From Weissella minor (GTDB lineage: Bacteria; Bacillota; Bacilli; Lactobacillales; Lactobacillaceae), in assembly GCF_001437425.1 (NCBI RefSeq), contig NZ_JQCD01000030.1:63594-127593 (forward strand): a stretch of 64,000 nt of DNA, in the 5' to 3' direction. The notes beneath the pieces were generated by a model. It was not told the origin of the DNA and ran no database searches. It saw only the letters and a list, made by a program, of their open reading frames with translations. Of this stretch, positions 17,656 through 27,130 are shown in pieces. Every line of letters starts with the position of its first letter. Position 1 is the stretch's first letter. The position numbers and the translations under genes are program-made.

Positions 17656-18696
17656 ATGTTTAAAATTGCAATCGACGCAATGGGTGGCGACAATGCACCT
17701 GAAGCGATTATCGCTGGTGTTGAAAAGGCCCGTAATGAAATGCCTGATGTTGAATTTCAACTTTATGGTTCAGTTGAACGGATGCAAAAGTTAGTTGAAA
17801 AAGATGAACGCATTTCATTGATTCAAGCAGATGAAATGATTGAAATGGGTGAAGAACCGGTTAAAGCGATGCGAAAAAAGAAACAGAGTTCATTGGTCTT
17901 GGCAGCACAAGCTGTTAAGGCTGGGGATGCGGATGCTTTGTTCTCTGCTGGAAACACAGGCGCGTTGTTAGCTGTTGGTATTTTCATTGTTGGGCGTATG
18001 AAGGGTGTTGATCGTCCAGCTTTGATGACGGCATTACCTGCGTTAAAGGGACCACACACATCATTTACGATGATGGATGTCGGTGCTAATGCTGAAAATA
18101 AGGCCGTACATTTATATCAATATGGTATTTTGGGTTCTTTTTATGCGAAAGAAGTGCTTGGATTTGACAATCCACGCGTTGGACTGTTGAATAACGGTGG
18201 TGAAGCTGACAAAGGTGATCCAGTCCATAAAGAAGCGCATCAATTGTTGCAAAACGGTAGCGATGCTGGTTACATGAACTTTGTGGGAAATGTTGAATCA
18301 CGTGATTTGCTACAAGGACCTGCTGACGTTGTGGTTTCAGACGGTTTCACAGGGAATGCAACCCTAAAAGCCATTGAAGGAACTGCCAAGACAATTTTAT
18401 CAGTCATGAAGCATGCCATTGTTGATGGTAATACACGCAGTAAGATGGGTGGTTTAATGCTTAAGCCCGCTTTGTCAGGTGTTGCTGAGAAATTGGATTA
18501 CTCACAGTATGGTGGCGCAGTTGTGATTGGAACCAATGCACCAGTGGTTAAAACCCATGGTTCTGCGACTGCCGGTGAAGTTGCCAATACTTTGCAACAA
18601 ATTGAAACCATTTTGAAGGCCGATTTAACTGGAAAAGTGGCTGAGTTCGTGGCAGCGCACCCTGATGAACTTTCTGGAAAGTCAGTTGACGCATAG
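17656..18696 (+). CDS. plsX: Phosphate acyltransferase PlsX
   Basis: The 346-residue enzyme converts acyl-ACP to acyl-phosphate for phospholipid synthesis. Landmarks are IAIDAMGGDNAP at the start, SAGNTGALLA, LLNNGGEADKGD, and VSDGFTGNATLKAIEG near the C-terminal third. It sits directly before acpP. The pair is separated from the main fab operon at 40-50 kb and from fakA, with which it cooperates in use of external fatty acids. Confidence 0.96.
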   Translation: MFKIAIDAMGGDNAPEAIIAGVEKARNEMPDVEFQLYGSVERMQKLVEKDERISLIQADEMIEMGEEPVKAMRKKKQSSLVLAAQAVKAGDADALFSAGNTGALLAVGIFIVGRMKGVDRPALMTALPALKGPHTSFTMMDVGANAENKAVHLYQYGILGSFYAKEVLGFDNPRVGLLNNGGEADKGDPVHKEAHQLLQNGSDAGYMNFVGNVESRDLLQGPADVVVSDGFTGNATLKAIEGTAKTILSVMKHAIVDGNTRSKMGGLMLKPALSGVAEKLDYSQYGGAVVIGTNAPVVKTHGSATAGEVANTLQQIETILKADLTGKVAEFVAAHPDELSGKSVDA

Positions 18697-18714
18697 AAAT
18701 AAGGATATAAGGTT

Positions 18715-18957
18715 ATGGAACGACAAGAATTAACAGATAAGATTATTAATTTGGTTGCCGAACGATTTGAATTAGATCCTGCAACCTTAAATGGACAAAC
18801 TGATTTGACAGTTGATATTGATGCAGATTCAATTGATTTCGTTGAATTACTATTAGAAATGGAAGATGAATTTGACGCTGAAATTTCTGATGAAAATGCT
18901 GAAAAATTACATACAATTGATAATATTGTTGATTTTATTTTAGCGCATCAAAACTAA
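18715..18957 (+). CDS. acpP: Acyl carrier protein (first copy)
   Basis: An acidic 80-residue protein with the phosphopantetheine attachment serine in DADSIDFVE. It carries acyl chains for PlsX and for lipid synthesis. A second acyl carrier protein lies within the fab cluster at 42354-42596; the two are clearly diverged. This copy has more Asp and Ile and ends at its own terminator. By its position beside plsX it may be specialised for phospholipid acylation, but that is inference. Confidence 0.95.
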   Translation: MERQELTDKIINLVAERFELDPATLNGQTDLTVDIDADSIDFVELLLEMEDEFDAEISDENAEKLHTIDNIVDFILAHQN

Positions 18958-18959
18958 AC

Positions 18960-18999
18960 AAAAAGATGGTAATAGCGGGTGCTATTGCCATCTTTTTGT
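18960..18999 (+). terminator. Terminator after acpP
   Basis: AAAAAGATGGTAATAGC pairs with GCTATTGCCATCTTTTT over a GGGT loop, a strong hairpin ending in T. Confidence 0.9.
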
Positions 19000-19022
19000 T
19001 TCTGCTTGAATTTAGAAAAGCA

Positions 19023-19031
19023 TGCTATAAT
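19023..19031 (+). promoter_or_regulatory. Extended -10 promoter of rnc-smc-ftsY unit
   Basis: TG-C-TATAAT just after the acpP terminator is a consensus extended -10; no good -35 at 17 bases, which such promoters do not need. Confidence 0.65.
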
Positions 19032-19063
19032 AAAGGTTACGCAAGAATTCAAAAGGAGAAATT

Positions 19064-19765
19064 ATGATGAATGAATTAGAGCAAGCATTAGTTGAAAAAT
19101 ATGACATCCATTTTGAAGATGAACATTTATTATTGGAAGCCTTAACGCAAGCCAATTATTTAAATGAACATCCTGAAGAAAAGGGCGATGATTATCAACG
19201 TTTAGAATTTTTAGGGGACGCTGTGATGCAACAATCAACAGCGGTCTACCTATTCAAGCGTTATCCAGATTGGGATGAAGGTCGATTGACAGAGTTGCGA
19301 ATTTCAATGGTCCAGACACGTTCTTTTGCAGCTTTGTCACGTGAGTTACATCTCGATCGCTACATTCGTTTAGGGCGTGGGGAAGAATTGTCGGGAGCGC
19401 GTCAACGTGATTCATTGCTTGAAGATATTTGGGAAGCTTTTATTGGCGCCTTATTTTTGGATCAAGGTCAAGCCGTGGTCATGGATTTCTTAGATAAAAT
19501 TTTATTTGCAAAAATTGACGAGGGCTTTTTTGATCAATTCGTTGACTATAAATCAAAATTGCAAGAATACTTGCAACAAGATGGACCAGTAGTTATTAAA
19601 TATGACAAATTGGATGAAAAAACGCTTGCGAATAACGATCAAATATTTACCGTTGAAGTAGCTGTTAATGACGAAAAATTGGCGATTGGAAAAGGGAAGT
19701 CAACCAAGTCAGCTGAAAAAGATGCCGCACGTACAGCATACCAACAGTTGGTGCAAACAAAATAA
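19064..19765 (+). CDS. rnc: Ribonuclease III
   Basis: The 233-residue endonuclease cuts double-stranded RNA, including rRNA precursors. The catalytic signature DYQRLEFLGDAVM is followed by the second acidic cluster LLEDIWEAFIGALFLD. A C-terminal double-stranded RNA-binding domain (DYKSKLQEYLQQ... to GKSTKSAEKDAARTAY) completes the fold. Two adjacent ATG codons (19064, 19067) follow AAGGAG. It opens the rnc-smc-ftsY-ylxM-ffh unit. Confidence 0.97.
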   Translation: MMNELEQALVEKYDIHFEDEHLLLEALTQANYLNEHPEEKGDDYQRLEFLGDAVMQQSTAVYLFKRYPDWDEGRLTELRISMVQTRSFAALSRELHLDRYIRLGRGEELSGARQRDSLLEDIWEAFIGALFLDQGQAVVMDFLDKILFAKIDEGFFDQFVDYKSKLQEYLQQDGPVVIKYDKLDEKTLANNDQIFTVEVAVNDEKLAIGKGKSTKSAEKDAARTAYQQLVQTK

Positions 19766-19791
19766 CAAACTGCGAAACTAGGAATTAGAAT

Positions 19792-22700
19792 ATGAAACTC
19801 AAAGCTTTATCAATGCATGGGTTCAAGTCATTTTCTGACAGCACTCAAATTGATTTTATGCCTGGTATAACAGGTATCGTGGGACCAAATGGTTCGGGAA
19901 AGTCTAATATTATTGAAGCCATCCATTGGGTAATGGGCGAACAGTCTGCCAAAGGTTTACGTGGGGATAAGATGGCTGATGTGATTTTTGGTGGGACCAA
20001 AACACGGGCACCGCTAAATCGAGCCGAAGTTGGAATCGTTTTTGATAATCGGGACCATTATCTCAAGTCAGATTTTGATGAAATTGAAATTAAACGTATT
20101 TTATACCGAAATGGGGATTCTAAATATTTATTGAATGGTAAACAGGTACGTTTACGTGATATTCAAGAATTGTTTATGGATTCAGGCTTAGGTCATGAAA
20201 GTTTTTCAATCATTTCACAAGGCCGGGTGGAATACATATTTAGTGCGAAGCCTGAGGATCGACGTTCGATTATTGAAGATGTTGCTGGCGTGTATAAATA
20301 TAAGCAAAATAAGACGCAGGCTGGCAAGAAATTAACGAATGTTCAAGACAATTTAGACCGTGTGACGGATATTTTGTATGAATTAGAACAACGGTTAGAA
20401 CCTTTAGCCAAGCAAAGTGCTAAGGCCAAAGATTATCAACAACAAAAAGCCGCTTATGATGAATTAGATTATCAACGGTTACAAAATGAATTAACATTGT
20501 GGCAGCAACAGCTGTCAACTATTTTGAACCAAATGCAGCAAGCACAAAATAAAGCAGACGTGCAAAATGATCAGCTAAAACAACAGCAGCAACAATTGGA
20601 AACTGCTAGACAATCATTAGCTGAACAACGTGAAACGCAACAACAACAGCAACATTTATTGCTTGAAATTTCAACATCGGTTGAAAATTTAGCGGGTGAA
20701 TTGAAATTACAAGCAGAGCGCGCGCATAATCAAGCACAATTGGTGGAAACGACGCAAGCCACTTTGGATGAGCGTCGCAAAGGTTATACCAATTTAATGC
20801 AACAAATTAAACATGCCCAAAGTGAAGTCACACAGACGCAAGTTGAGTTGCGCGCATTGGCGGAACAAACGGCAACCCTTACGCGTGAAGCAGACCATCA
20901 ACAGCTCAAAGCTCTTGAAGGTAATCGGGAGACATTGCGCAATGAAGTGGTTGATGCGCTCGAACAGCTTACAACGGCTAAGAATAATCAGCGTTTTGCG
21001 CAGCAAGAAGATCAACGGGCAGATGCGCAAGCAAATCGTTATCGACAGCGGCAAAGTGAGTTAGCGCAACAGTTAACGCAGGCACAGTCTGATTTAGAGC
21101 GGGCGCAACATGTGCATCAATCTGCGCAAAGTGAGTTAACACAAGCCCAAACAGATTTGACACAACAGCAACAAGTGGGACAAGAGCTTGAAAAAGCCTA
21201 TCAACAACAACGACAAGCTTGGTATGATCAGCTACAAAAGCAACAGCAAGTTCAAGCGCGAGTTCAGTCCTTACAGCGGTTAAACGAGCAATATGATGGC
21301 TATTATCAAGGTGTTAAAAATTTGATGAAGCAGCACACCAAATTTCCAGGGATTAAAGGTGTCGTGGCCGAATTGATTCAAGTTGATGCTAAATATCAAT
21401 TGGCAATTGAAACAGCACTGGGGGCTGCGTTGCAACAAGTTGTTGTTGATGAACCAGCAACTGCTAAACAAGCGATTCAGTATTTAAGTCAAAACCATCT
21501 TGGACGTGTCACATTCTTGCCATTAGCAACGATTAAAGCGCGTCATTTGCAGAGTGATTTATTAGCAAGCGCGCAAGCAACGCCAGGTTACTTAGGAACA
21601 GCTGCAGAATTGGTGGATTTGGCCCCAGAATTTCAGATGCTTAAACAGCACCTGCTAGCGACGACGGTCATTGCGGAGAATTTGGAACAAGCAACGCCAA
21701 TGGCAGCACGGCTTAAGCAGCGGGTACGCATTGTAACTCTTGATGGCCAAGTAATTAACGCCGGTGGTTCAATGACAGGTGGTGCAAGTCGTAACCAACA
21801 GCAAGGCTTATTAACACAAAAAAATGAATTAGCAGACTTGTCAGCGCAATTGGGTACGCTAAATCAAGAAGTTGCAGCATTAGAGCAACAAGTGCAAGCA
21901 AAGCAAGCAGCATTACAACCGTTAACTGAAAATTTTAAAAATCAACAAGATACGGTCATGCATTTATCAGAAGTTGAACAACAAAAACAAGCTGATGTGC
22001 AAGTTGCAAAACAAACCGTGACACAGTTAGAACAAGCACAGACTGCGTTAACGTATGATATGCAGGTGGCTGGTGTCACAACGGGTGCAACTGCGACACA
22101 AGCACAAGTTGATTTAAAAACAGCACAGGCAAATTACGATGATGCGACTCAGCGCTTAGACGACATGCAATTAGAGATTGAAACATTACGAACAAGTTTA
22201 GCAGAGTCAGATGAGCGTTTGCTGGATAAGCAAATGCATCAAAAAACGGTTGAAGCGACATATACACATATGCAAGCCAATGTGGCACGTTTAAATGAAC
22301 AAGCAAGCGCTAACGAACAGGCTCAGCAGCAACTAACACAGCAGTTAAAGGATTTGCAGTCAAACCAGCAAGATGTAACAGCGCGGTTGGAAGCTGAGTA
22401 TGCTAGTAAACAAGCAAAACAGCAGACTGTTGAACAGCAGGTGCAAGCATTAGTGCAACAGATTGGGTCAGCACAAGTTGAACTAGAACAACTGGAACGT
22501 CAAATGACAACTGTGCAAAGCCAACAACAAAGTCAAATGCAAGTGATTAACCAACTGACCAATCAAAAAAGTCGTCTGCAAACACAAATTGAGCAAGCTG
22601 AAGTCCAGTTATCAGAAATGTATGATGCGGAATATGAACCGCAAGCTCAAGTTGACGAAGCTGATTTAGCCGATTTAAAAAAGCGTTTGTTACTTTTGAA

Positions 22701-23337
22701 ACGTGGCCTTGATGATATTGGGACTGTTAATTTAGATGCCATTGAAGAATACGCACAAGTGCAAGAACGCTATGATTTTCTTAAAAAACAAAAACAAGAT
22801 TTGTTAGATGCCCATGCTGATTTAACGGAAACCATGTCTGAGATGGACGAAGAAGTGAAAACGCGTTTTAAAACAACATTTGATGCGGTTAATGAACATT
22901 TTGAACGAATATTTGTTAAAATGTTTGGTGGTGGGCAAGCAAAATTGTATCTCAATCAGCCCGATGATTTATTACGGACGGGAATTGATATCAAAGCACA
23001 GCCACCGGGTAAAAAGTTTCAGCAAATGAGTCTCTTATCTGGAGGCGAGAAGGCACTAACGGCAATTAGTTTATTATTTGCAATTTTAGCAGTACGACCA
23101 GTGCCTTTTGTTGTTTTGGATGAGACTGAAGCAGCATTAGATGAAGCCAATGTTGATCGATTTGCAAATTATTTACAAGATGCAAATGAACAAACTCAGT
23201 TTATTGTGATTACGCATCGTCAGGGGACGATGGCGGCCTGTGATGTGCTTTATGGCGTCACAATGCAAGAACCAGGGGTTTCAACAATGGTATCTGTGAA
23301 CTTAAATCAATCAGTAAATGAAAGAGGAGAAGCATAA
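19792..23337 (+). CDS. smc: Chromosome segregation SMC ATPase
   Basis: The 1181-residue protein is a full-length SMC. Walker A GPNGSGKSN lies near residues 32-40. The first coiled coil is very rich in Gln, and the hinge follows near 500-680 (GVKNLMKQ, GVVAELIQV, the GGxxTGG-like AGGSMTGGA). The second coil leads to the ABC signature LSGGEKALTAIS and Walker B (PFVVLDETEAALDEAN). With ScpA/ScpB it extrudes DNA loops for chromosome segregation. The stop TAA shares its last base with the ftsY ATG. Confidence 0.97.
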   Translation: MKLKALSMHGFKSFSDSTQIDFMPGITGIVGPNGSGKSNIIEAIHWVMGEQSAKGLRGDKMADVIFGGTKTRAPLNRAEVGIVFDNRDHYLKSDFDEIEIKRILYRNGDSKYLLNGKQVRLRDIQELFMDSGLGHESFSIISQGRVEYIFSAKPEDRRSIIEDVAGVYKYKQNKTQAGKKLTNVQDNLDRVTDILYELEQRLEPLAKQSAKAKDYQQQKAAYDELDYQRLQNELTLWQQQLSTILNQMQQAQNKADVQNDQLKQQQQQLETARQSLAEQRETQQQQQHLLLEISTSVENLAGELKLQAERAHNQAQLVETTQATLDERRKGYTNLMQQIKHAQSEVTQTQVELRALAEQTATLTREADHQQLKALEGNRETLRNEVVDALEQLTTAKNNQRFAQQEDQRADAQANRYRQRQSELAQQLTQAQSDLERAQHVHQSAQSELTQAQTDLTQQQQVGQELEKAYQQQRQAWYDQLQKQQQVQARVQSLQRLNEQYDGYYQGVKNLMKQHTKFPGIKGVVAELIQVDAKYQLAIETALGAALQQVVVDEPATAKQAIQYLSQNHLGRVTFLPLATIKARHLQSDLLASAQATPGYLGTAAELVDLAPEFQMLKQHLLATTVIAENLEQATPMAARLKQRVRIVTLDGQVINAGGSMTGGASRNQQQGLLTQKNELADLSAQLGTLNQEVAALEQQVQAKQAALQPLTENFKNQQDTVMHLSEVEQQKQADVQVAKQTVTQLEQAQTALTYDMQVAGVTTGATATQAQVDLKTAQANYDDATQRLDDMQLEIETLRTSLAESDERLLDKQMHQKTVEATYTHMQANVARLNEQASANEQAQQQLTQQLKDLQSNQQDVTARLEAEYASKQAKQQTVEQQVQALVQQIGSAQVELEQLERQMTTVQSQQQSQMQVINQLTNQKSRLQTQIEQAEVQLSEMYDAEYEPQAQVDEADLADLKKRLLLLKRGLDDIGTVNLDAIEEYAQVQERYDFLKKQKQDLLDAHADLTETMSEMDEEVKTRFKTTFDAVNEHFERIFVKMFGGGQAKLYLNQPDDLLRTGIDIKAQPPGKKFQQMSLLSGGEKALTAISLLFAILAVRPVPFVVLDETEAALDEANVDRFANYLQDANEQTQFIVITHRQGTMAACDVLYGVTMQEPGVSTMVSVNLNQSVNERGEA

Positions 23338-24851
23338 TGGGATTATTTGACTTTTTTAGGCGCAAGCCAGAAGTTAAGGTAGAAGTTTTACAACCAACAC
23401 CAGGCCAAGCAATTGATATTAAGCTACCAACGCCAGCGCCGAATAAGGTTGAAGCGAGTGAGATTGTCATTACGGTACCTGAAGAGACGAGCAGTGAAGC
23501 GATGGTCGAGCTTGTGGCATCGGATGCACAAACCGTTGAGACGGTGCGTTCAAATGCGAGCGTGACTGAAAACAGTGATGTAGCTGTAGACGAGGCTAAC
23601 GCTGAGTCCCACGCTGCTCATCAAGCGGCAGAAAATTCAATGTCTAAGGCAACGATTGCATCAGCAAGTGTGTCTGAATCAATTGCGCAATCAAAGTTAG
23701 CCTCTGTTGCTGATTCAGAATCAGCAAGTGTGTCTGAATCTGAGTCAGTCAGCCTTTCTGAAGTCGCATCAGAATCAGAATCAGTTAGCGTATCGGAATC
23801 AACGAGTCTTTCAGAATCAGAGTCAGTTAGTGTATCAGAATCAACGAGCCTTTCGGAATCAGAGTCAGTTAGCGCATCAGAATCAACAAGTCTTTCTGAA
23901 TTAGAAGCAGAAACTGATGCCAATGACTTAGACAAGGGTCTAACGAAAACACGCCGGACTTGGTCTGATCGTTGGAATAGCTTTATGTCTAATTTCCGTA
24001 CGGTTGATGAAGATTTCTTTGATGACTTGGAAGAAACGTTGATTAGTGCAGATGTAGGGGCTCAAACGGCCGTGACATTGACTGATGAATTGCGTGATGA
24101 AGTGAAACTTCAGAATGCAAAAAATCAACAAGATGTTTCTAAAGTTATTATTGAAAAATTAATTGATTTGTACGAACGTCAAGGTATTAACGAAGATACA
24201 TCAATGCACTTGAATGAAGACGGCTTAACGGTCATTCTATTTGTTGGCGTGAACGGTGTTGGTAAGACCACGACGATTGGTAAAATGTCTGAACGCTACA
24301 AGCGTGAAGGTAAGCAAGTCTTACTTGCTGCGGCTGATACTTTCCGTGCCGGTGCGACTGAACAATTAGTTGAATGGGGAAATCGCAATGATATTCCGGT
24401 AGTAACTGGTAAGCCAAATGTGGACCCTGCTTCAGTGGTTTATGACGGTGTAAAAACTGCACAAGAAACCGGCGCTGATGTTTTGTTTGTTGATACGGCG
24501 GGACGTTTGCAGAATAATGTTAACTTGATGCAAGAATTAGCTAAGATGAAGCGCATTATCCAACGTGAAATTCCTGACGCACCGCAAGAAGTCTTATTAG
24601 TCTTGGATGCAACAACTGGGCAAAATGCCTTGCAGCAAGCCCGTTTGTTCAAGGATTCAACAGATGTTACGGGAATTGTGCTAACTAAATTGGATGGAAC
24701 TGCTAAGGGTGGTATTATTTTACCAATTCGAAATGAATTGCATTTGCCTGTGAAATGGATTGGGATTGGTGAAAAGGTCACTGACTTACAACCATTTGAT
24801 GCTGATGAATTTGTTAAGGGATTATTTGGACGTTTGTTGGAGGATCAATAA
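23337..24851 (+). CDS. ftsY: Signal recognition particle receptor FtsY with Ser-rich repeat extension
   Basis: The 504-residue protein has a normal C-terminal NG domain (four-helix N region from about 205, then GVNGVGKTTTIGKM, DTAGRLQNN and TKLDGTAKGG). It is the GTPase receptor for ribosome-SRP complexes at the membrane. The roughly 200-residue N-terminal A region is acidic and contains Ser-Glu-Val-rich sequence, including three tandem 14-residue repeats at residues 145-186. Such sequence is typical of surface adhesins and unusual in FtsY. The start overlaps the smc stop. Confidence 0.95.
   Translation: MGLFDFFRRKPEVKVEVLQPTPGQAIDIKLPTPAPNKVEASEIVITVPEETSSEAMVELVASDAQTVETVRSNASVTENSDVAVDEANAESHAAHQAAENSMSKATIASASVSESIAQSKLASVADSESASVSESESVSLSEVASESESVSVSESTSLSESESVSVSESTSLSESESVSASESTSLSELEAETDANDLDKGLTKTRRTWSDRWNSFMSNFRTVDEDFFDDLEETLISADVGAQTAVTLTDELRDEVKLQNAKNQQDVSKVIIEKLIDLYERQGINEDTSMHLNEDGLTVILFVGVNGVGKTTTIGKMSERYKREGKQVLLAAADTFRAGATEQLVEWGNRNDIPVVTGKPNVDPASVVYDGVKTAQETGADVLFVDTAGRLQNNVNLMQELAKMKRIIQREIPDAPQEVLLVLDATTGQNALQQARLFKDSTDVTGIVLTKLDGTAKGGIILPIRNELHLPVKWIGIGEKVTDLQPFDADEFVKGLFGRLLEDQ
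23769..23894 (+). repeat. Three tandem 42-bp repeats inside ftsY
   Basis: Each unit encodes a 14-residue SESESVSVSESTSL-type sequence (residues 145-158, 159-172, 173-186). The third differs by one residue (Ala for Val). Synonymous differences between units show they are not freshly copied. Shorter, related SES sequence lies just upstream. Confidence 0.85.
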
Positions 24852-24854
24852 TCC

Positions 24855-25196
24855 ATGGAATTAGCAAAAACAACGCGCTTAAATGCGTTATTTGATTTTT
24901 ATCAACCTTTGTTGACGAAAAAACAAAATGATTATTTGGAATTATACTACGCCGATGATTTATCATTAGGTGAAGTGGCCGAAGAATGTGACGTTTCACG
25001 CCAGGCCGTTTATGATAATCTAAAACGAAGCACGCAATTATTGGAAGCCTACGAAAGTAAATTGCACTTATATGCTGATTTTCAAAAACGGCAGGCTGCC
25101 GCTGATAATATGCAAAGCTATATTGAGGCGACCTATCCGCATGATGTGGCCCTACAGGACTTAGCGGATCATCTTGTAACGCTAGAAGAGGAGTAA
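24855..25196 (+). CDS. ylxM: YlxM-family SRP-associated DNA-binding-like protein
   Basis: A 113-residue protein with a sigma-70 region-4-like helix-turn-helix ([22 protein letters not shown]). Its position between ftsY and ffh is the conserved place of YlxM. In streptococci YlxM binds SRP components and stimulates the pathway; it is not known as a typical transcription factor. It starts three bases after the ftsY stop and ends three bases before the ffh start. Confidence 0.92.
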   Translation: MELAKTTRLNALFDFYQPLLTKKQNDYLELYYADDLSLGEVAEECDVSRQAVYDNLKRSTQLLEAYESKLHLYADFQKRQAAADNMQSYIEATYPHDVALQDLADHLVTLEEE

Positions 25197-25199
25197 AAC

Positions 25200-26651
25200 A
25201 TGGCTTTTGAAGGTTTAACTGAAAGATTACAGGGTGCAATCTCAGGGTTGCGCCGTAAAGGAAAAGTGACAGATGCCGATTTGCGCGACACCATGCGCGA
25301 AATTCGGATGGCGTTGTTAGACGCCGACGTTAATTACACAGTTGTTAAAGAATTTGTGCGCAATGTTCGTGAAAAAGCTTCTGGTGCAAATGTGCTAGAA
25401 GGTCTGAACCCTGCACAACAAATCGTCTCAATTGTGAATGATGAATTAGTTGAAATGATGGGGGACGAAGCCACACCATTAAACAAGTCACCTAAGATTC
25501 CAACGGTGATTATGATGGTTGGGTTGCAAGGTGCTGGTAAAACGACGACAGCCGGAAAACTAGCTAATAAATTAAAGCGTGAACAAAATGCGCGCCCATT
25601 TATGATTGCAGCCGACGTTTATCGTCCTGCGGCTATTCAACAATTGCAAACCATTGGTGAGCAAATCGATGTCCCTGTTTTTGAATTAGGGACAGATGTT
25701 GATCCACGTGACATTGTCCGTCAAGGATTAGATGCAGCACGTGAAGCAAAGGCTGATTACGTCTTTATTGATGCGGCTGGACGTTTGCAAATTGACGAAG
25801 CCTTGATGCAAGAATTGGCTGATATTAAGGATATTGCCCAACCAGATGAAATTATGTTGGTTGTTGATGCCATGACCGGTCAAAATGCGACTGAGACAGC
25901 TGAAGGATTTAATGAACGCCTTGGTATTACTGGCGTTGCGTTAACGAAGTTAGATGGTGATACGCGTGGTGGTGCGGCACTATCAATTCGTGCCGTTACG
26001 GGTAAGCCAATTAAGTTTGTCGGTCAAGGTGAAAAGATGGATGACTTAGATGTCTTCTATCCTGATCGTATGGCAAGTCGTATTTTGGGTATGGGTGATA
26101 TGATGACCCTAATCGAAAAAGCCCAAAAGGATTACGACGAAAAGCAAGCTGAAGAAACAATGGAAAAGATGAAATCAAGTACCTTTGATTTCAACGATTT
26201 CTTAGATCAAATGGAACAAGTCCAAAATATGGGACCGATGGAAGATTTGATTAAGATGATTCCAGGAATGGCGAATAATCCAGCACTTAAGAATGTGCAA
26301 ATGGACCCAAAGGATATGGAACACATTAAAGCCATTGTGTATTCAATGACACCGGCTGAACGTGAGAATCCTGATTTATTGAATCCATCACGACGTCGTC
26401 GTTTAGCTGCAGGTTCTGGTCGTCCAATTGTTGAAGTGAATCGCATGATTAAGCAATTCAATGAGATGAAGAAGATGATGGGCCAAGTGTTGAACGGTAA
26501 CACACAAGGTATGGAACAAATGATGGGGGCCTTAGGCATGGGCGGCAATGGTGCCGGTGTTGGTGGCGGCTTGCAAGGTAAAATGGCCAATGTTGCCATG
26601 AAACAAATGGCTCGTCGCGTTAAGAAAAATAAGAAAAAGCGTCGTAAATAA
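25200..26651 (+). CDS. ffh: Signal recognition particle GTPase Ffh
   Basis: The 483-residue protein binds 4.5S RNA and signal peptides. The N domain begins [15 protein letters not shown]. The G domain carries [24 protein letters not shown] and [10 protein letters not shown]. The Met-rich M domain follows ([13 protein letters not shown], then [13 protein letters not shown], then a run rich in Met and Gly) with a basic C-terminal tail. It acts with FtsY encoded just upstream. The SRP RNA gene is not in this window. Confidence 0.97.
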   Translation: MAFEGLTERLQGAISGLRRKGKVTDADLRDTMREIRMALLDADVNYTVVKEFVRNVREKASGANVLEGLNPAQQIVSIVNDELVEMMGDEATPLNKSPKIPTVIMMVGLQGAGKTTTAGKLANKLKREQNARPFMIAADVYRPAAIQQLQTIGEQIDVPVFELGTDVDPRDIVRQGLDAAREAKADYVFIDAAGRLQIDEALMQELADIKDIAQPDEIMLVVDAMTGQNATETAEGFNERLGITGVALTKLDGDTRGGAALSIRAVTGKPIKFVGQGEKMDDLDVFYPDRMASRILGMGDMMTLIEKAQKDYDEKQAEETMEKMKSSTFDFNDFLDQMEQVQNMGPMEDLIKMIPGMANNPALKNVQMDPKDMEHIKAIVYSMTPAERENPDLLNPSRRRRLAAGSGRPIVEVNRMIKQFNEMKKMMGQVLNGNTQGMEQMMGALGMGGNGAGVGGGLQGKMANVAMKQMARRVKKNKKKRRK

Positions 26652-26664
26652 AATTTTTTTGGCT

Positions 26665-26688
26665 GTGTAAAGGAAAAACACTTTACAC
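26665..26688. promoter_or_regulatory. 24-bp palindrome upstream of rpsP
   Basis: GTGTAAAG, eight bases, CTTTACAC: the same spacing and nearly the same sequence as at 12973-12996. The right arm overlaps a candidate -35 (TTTACA) for rpsP. There is no T tract after it. Confidence 0.6.
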
Positions 26689-26710
26689 GGTCTTGAGAAG
26701 CTGGTATATT
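26682..26710 (+). promoter_or_regulatory. Probable promoter of rpsP
   Basis: TTTACA (26682-26687) and TATATT (26705-26710) are 17 bases apart. The -35 lies within the right arm of the shared palindrome, so a protein bound there would block the promoter. Confidence 0.6.
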
Positions 26711-26746
26711 ATTACCTGTAGAAAAATTACTGGAGGAATACAGAAC

Positions 26747-27019
26747 ATGGCTACTAAGATTCGCATGAAGCGTATGGGTTCAAAGAAGCGCCCATTCTAT
26801 CGTATTGTTGTTGCTGACTCACGTGCACCACGTGATGGTCGTTTTATTGAAACAGTTGGACTTTACAACCCATTGGTTGAAGAGAACCAAGTGCGTTTGG
26901 AAGAGGACGTTATCTTGGACTGGTTGAACAAGGGTGCTCAACCTTCAGATACTGTTAAAAACTTGTTGTCAGATGCTGGCATCATGCAAAAGTATCACGA
27001 AGCAAAGTACAGCAAGTAA
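26747..27019 (+). CDS. rpsP: 30S ribosomal protein bS16
   Basis: The ATG at 26747 follows TGGAGGA; the frame is open upstream but without a ribosome site. The 90-residue protein has the family start ([24 protein letters not shown]) and the [14 protein letters not shown] motif. It assembles early in the 30S body. It has its own promoter and terminator, and precedes rimM-trmD as usual. Confidence 0.97.
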   Translation: MATKIRMKRMGSKKRPFYRIVVADSRAPRDGRFIETVGLYNPLVEENQVRLEEDVILDWLNKGAQPSDTVKNLLSDAGIMQKYHEAKYSK

Positions 27020-27032
27020 TTTGTTTGTGATT

Positions 27033-27065
27033 AAAAAGAGTGACCGTTGTGGTTACTCTTTTTTT
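27033..27065 (+). terminator. Terminator after rpsP
   Basis: AAAAAGAGT-G-ACC pairs with GGT-T-ACTCTTTTTTT. It separates rpsP from rimM-trmD. Confidence 0.85.
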
Positions 27066-27088
27066 GTGGCCGAATGCCAAAACAAACA

Positions 27089-27097
27089 TGCTATACT
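27089..27097 (+). promoter_or_regulatory. Extended -10 promoter of rimM-trmD
   Basis: TG-C-TATACT lies between the rpsP terminator and rimM. Confidence 0.6.
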
Positions 27098-27130
27098 AAT
27101 AGCAAAAAGAAATGTGAGAAAGAGGTTAGC

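Noticed and set aside
20794-21471. Minus-strand frames inside smc
   Set aside because: They are shadows of the Gln-rich coiled-coil coding sequence, without ribosome sites or recognisable domains.
23621-23935. Long open frames on both strands through the Ser-rich part of ftsY
   Set aside because: They are produced by the repetitive TCA/GAA codons; the ftsY frame continues into a normal NG domain and has the correct start.
27047-27130. N-terminal extension of RimM from the longer open frame
   Set aside because: It would begin inside the rpsP terminator, has no ribosome site, and the ATG at 27131 gives the normal family start.
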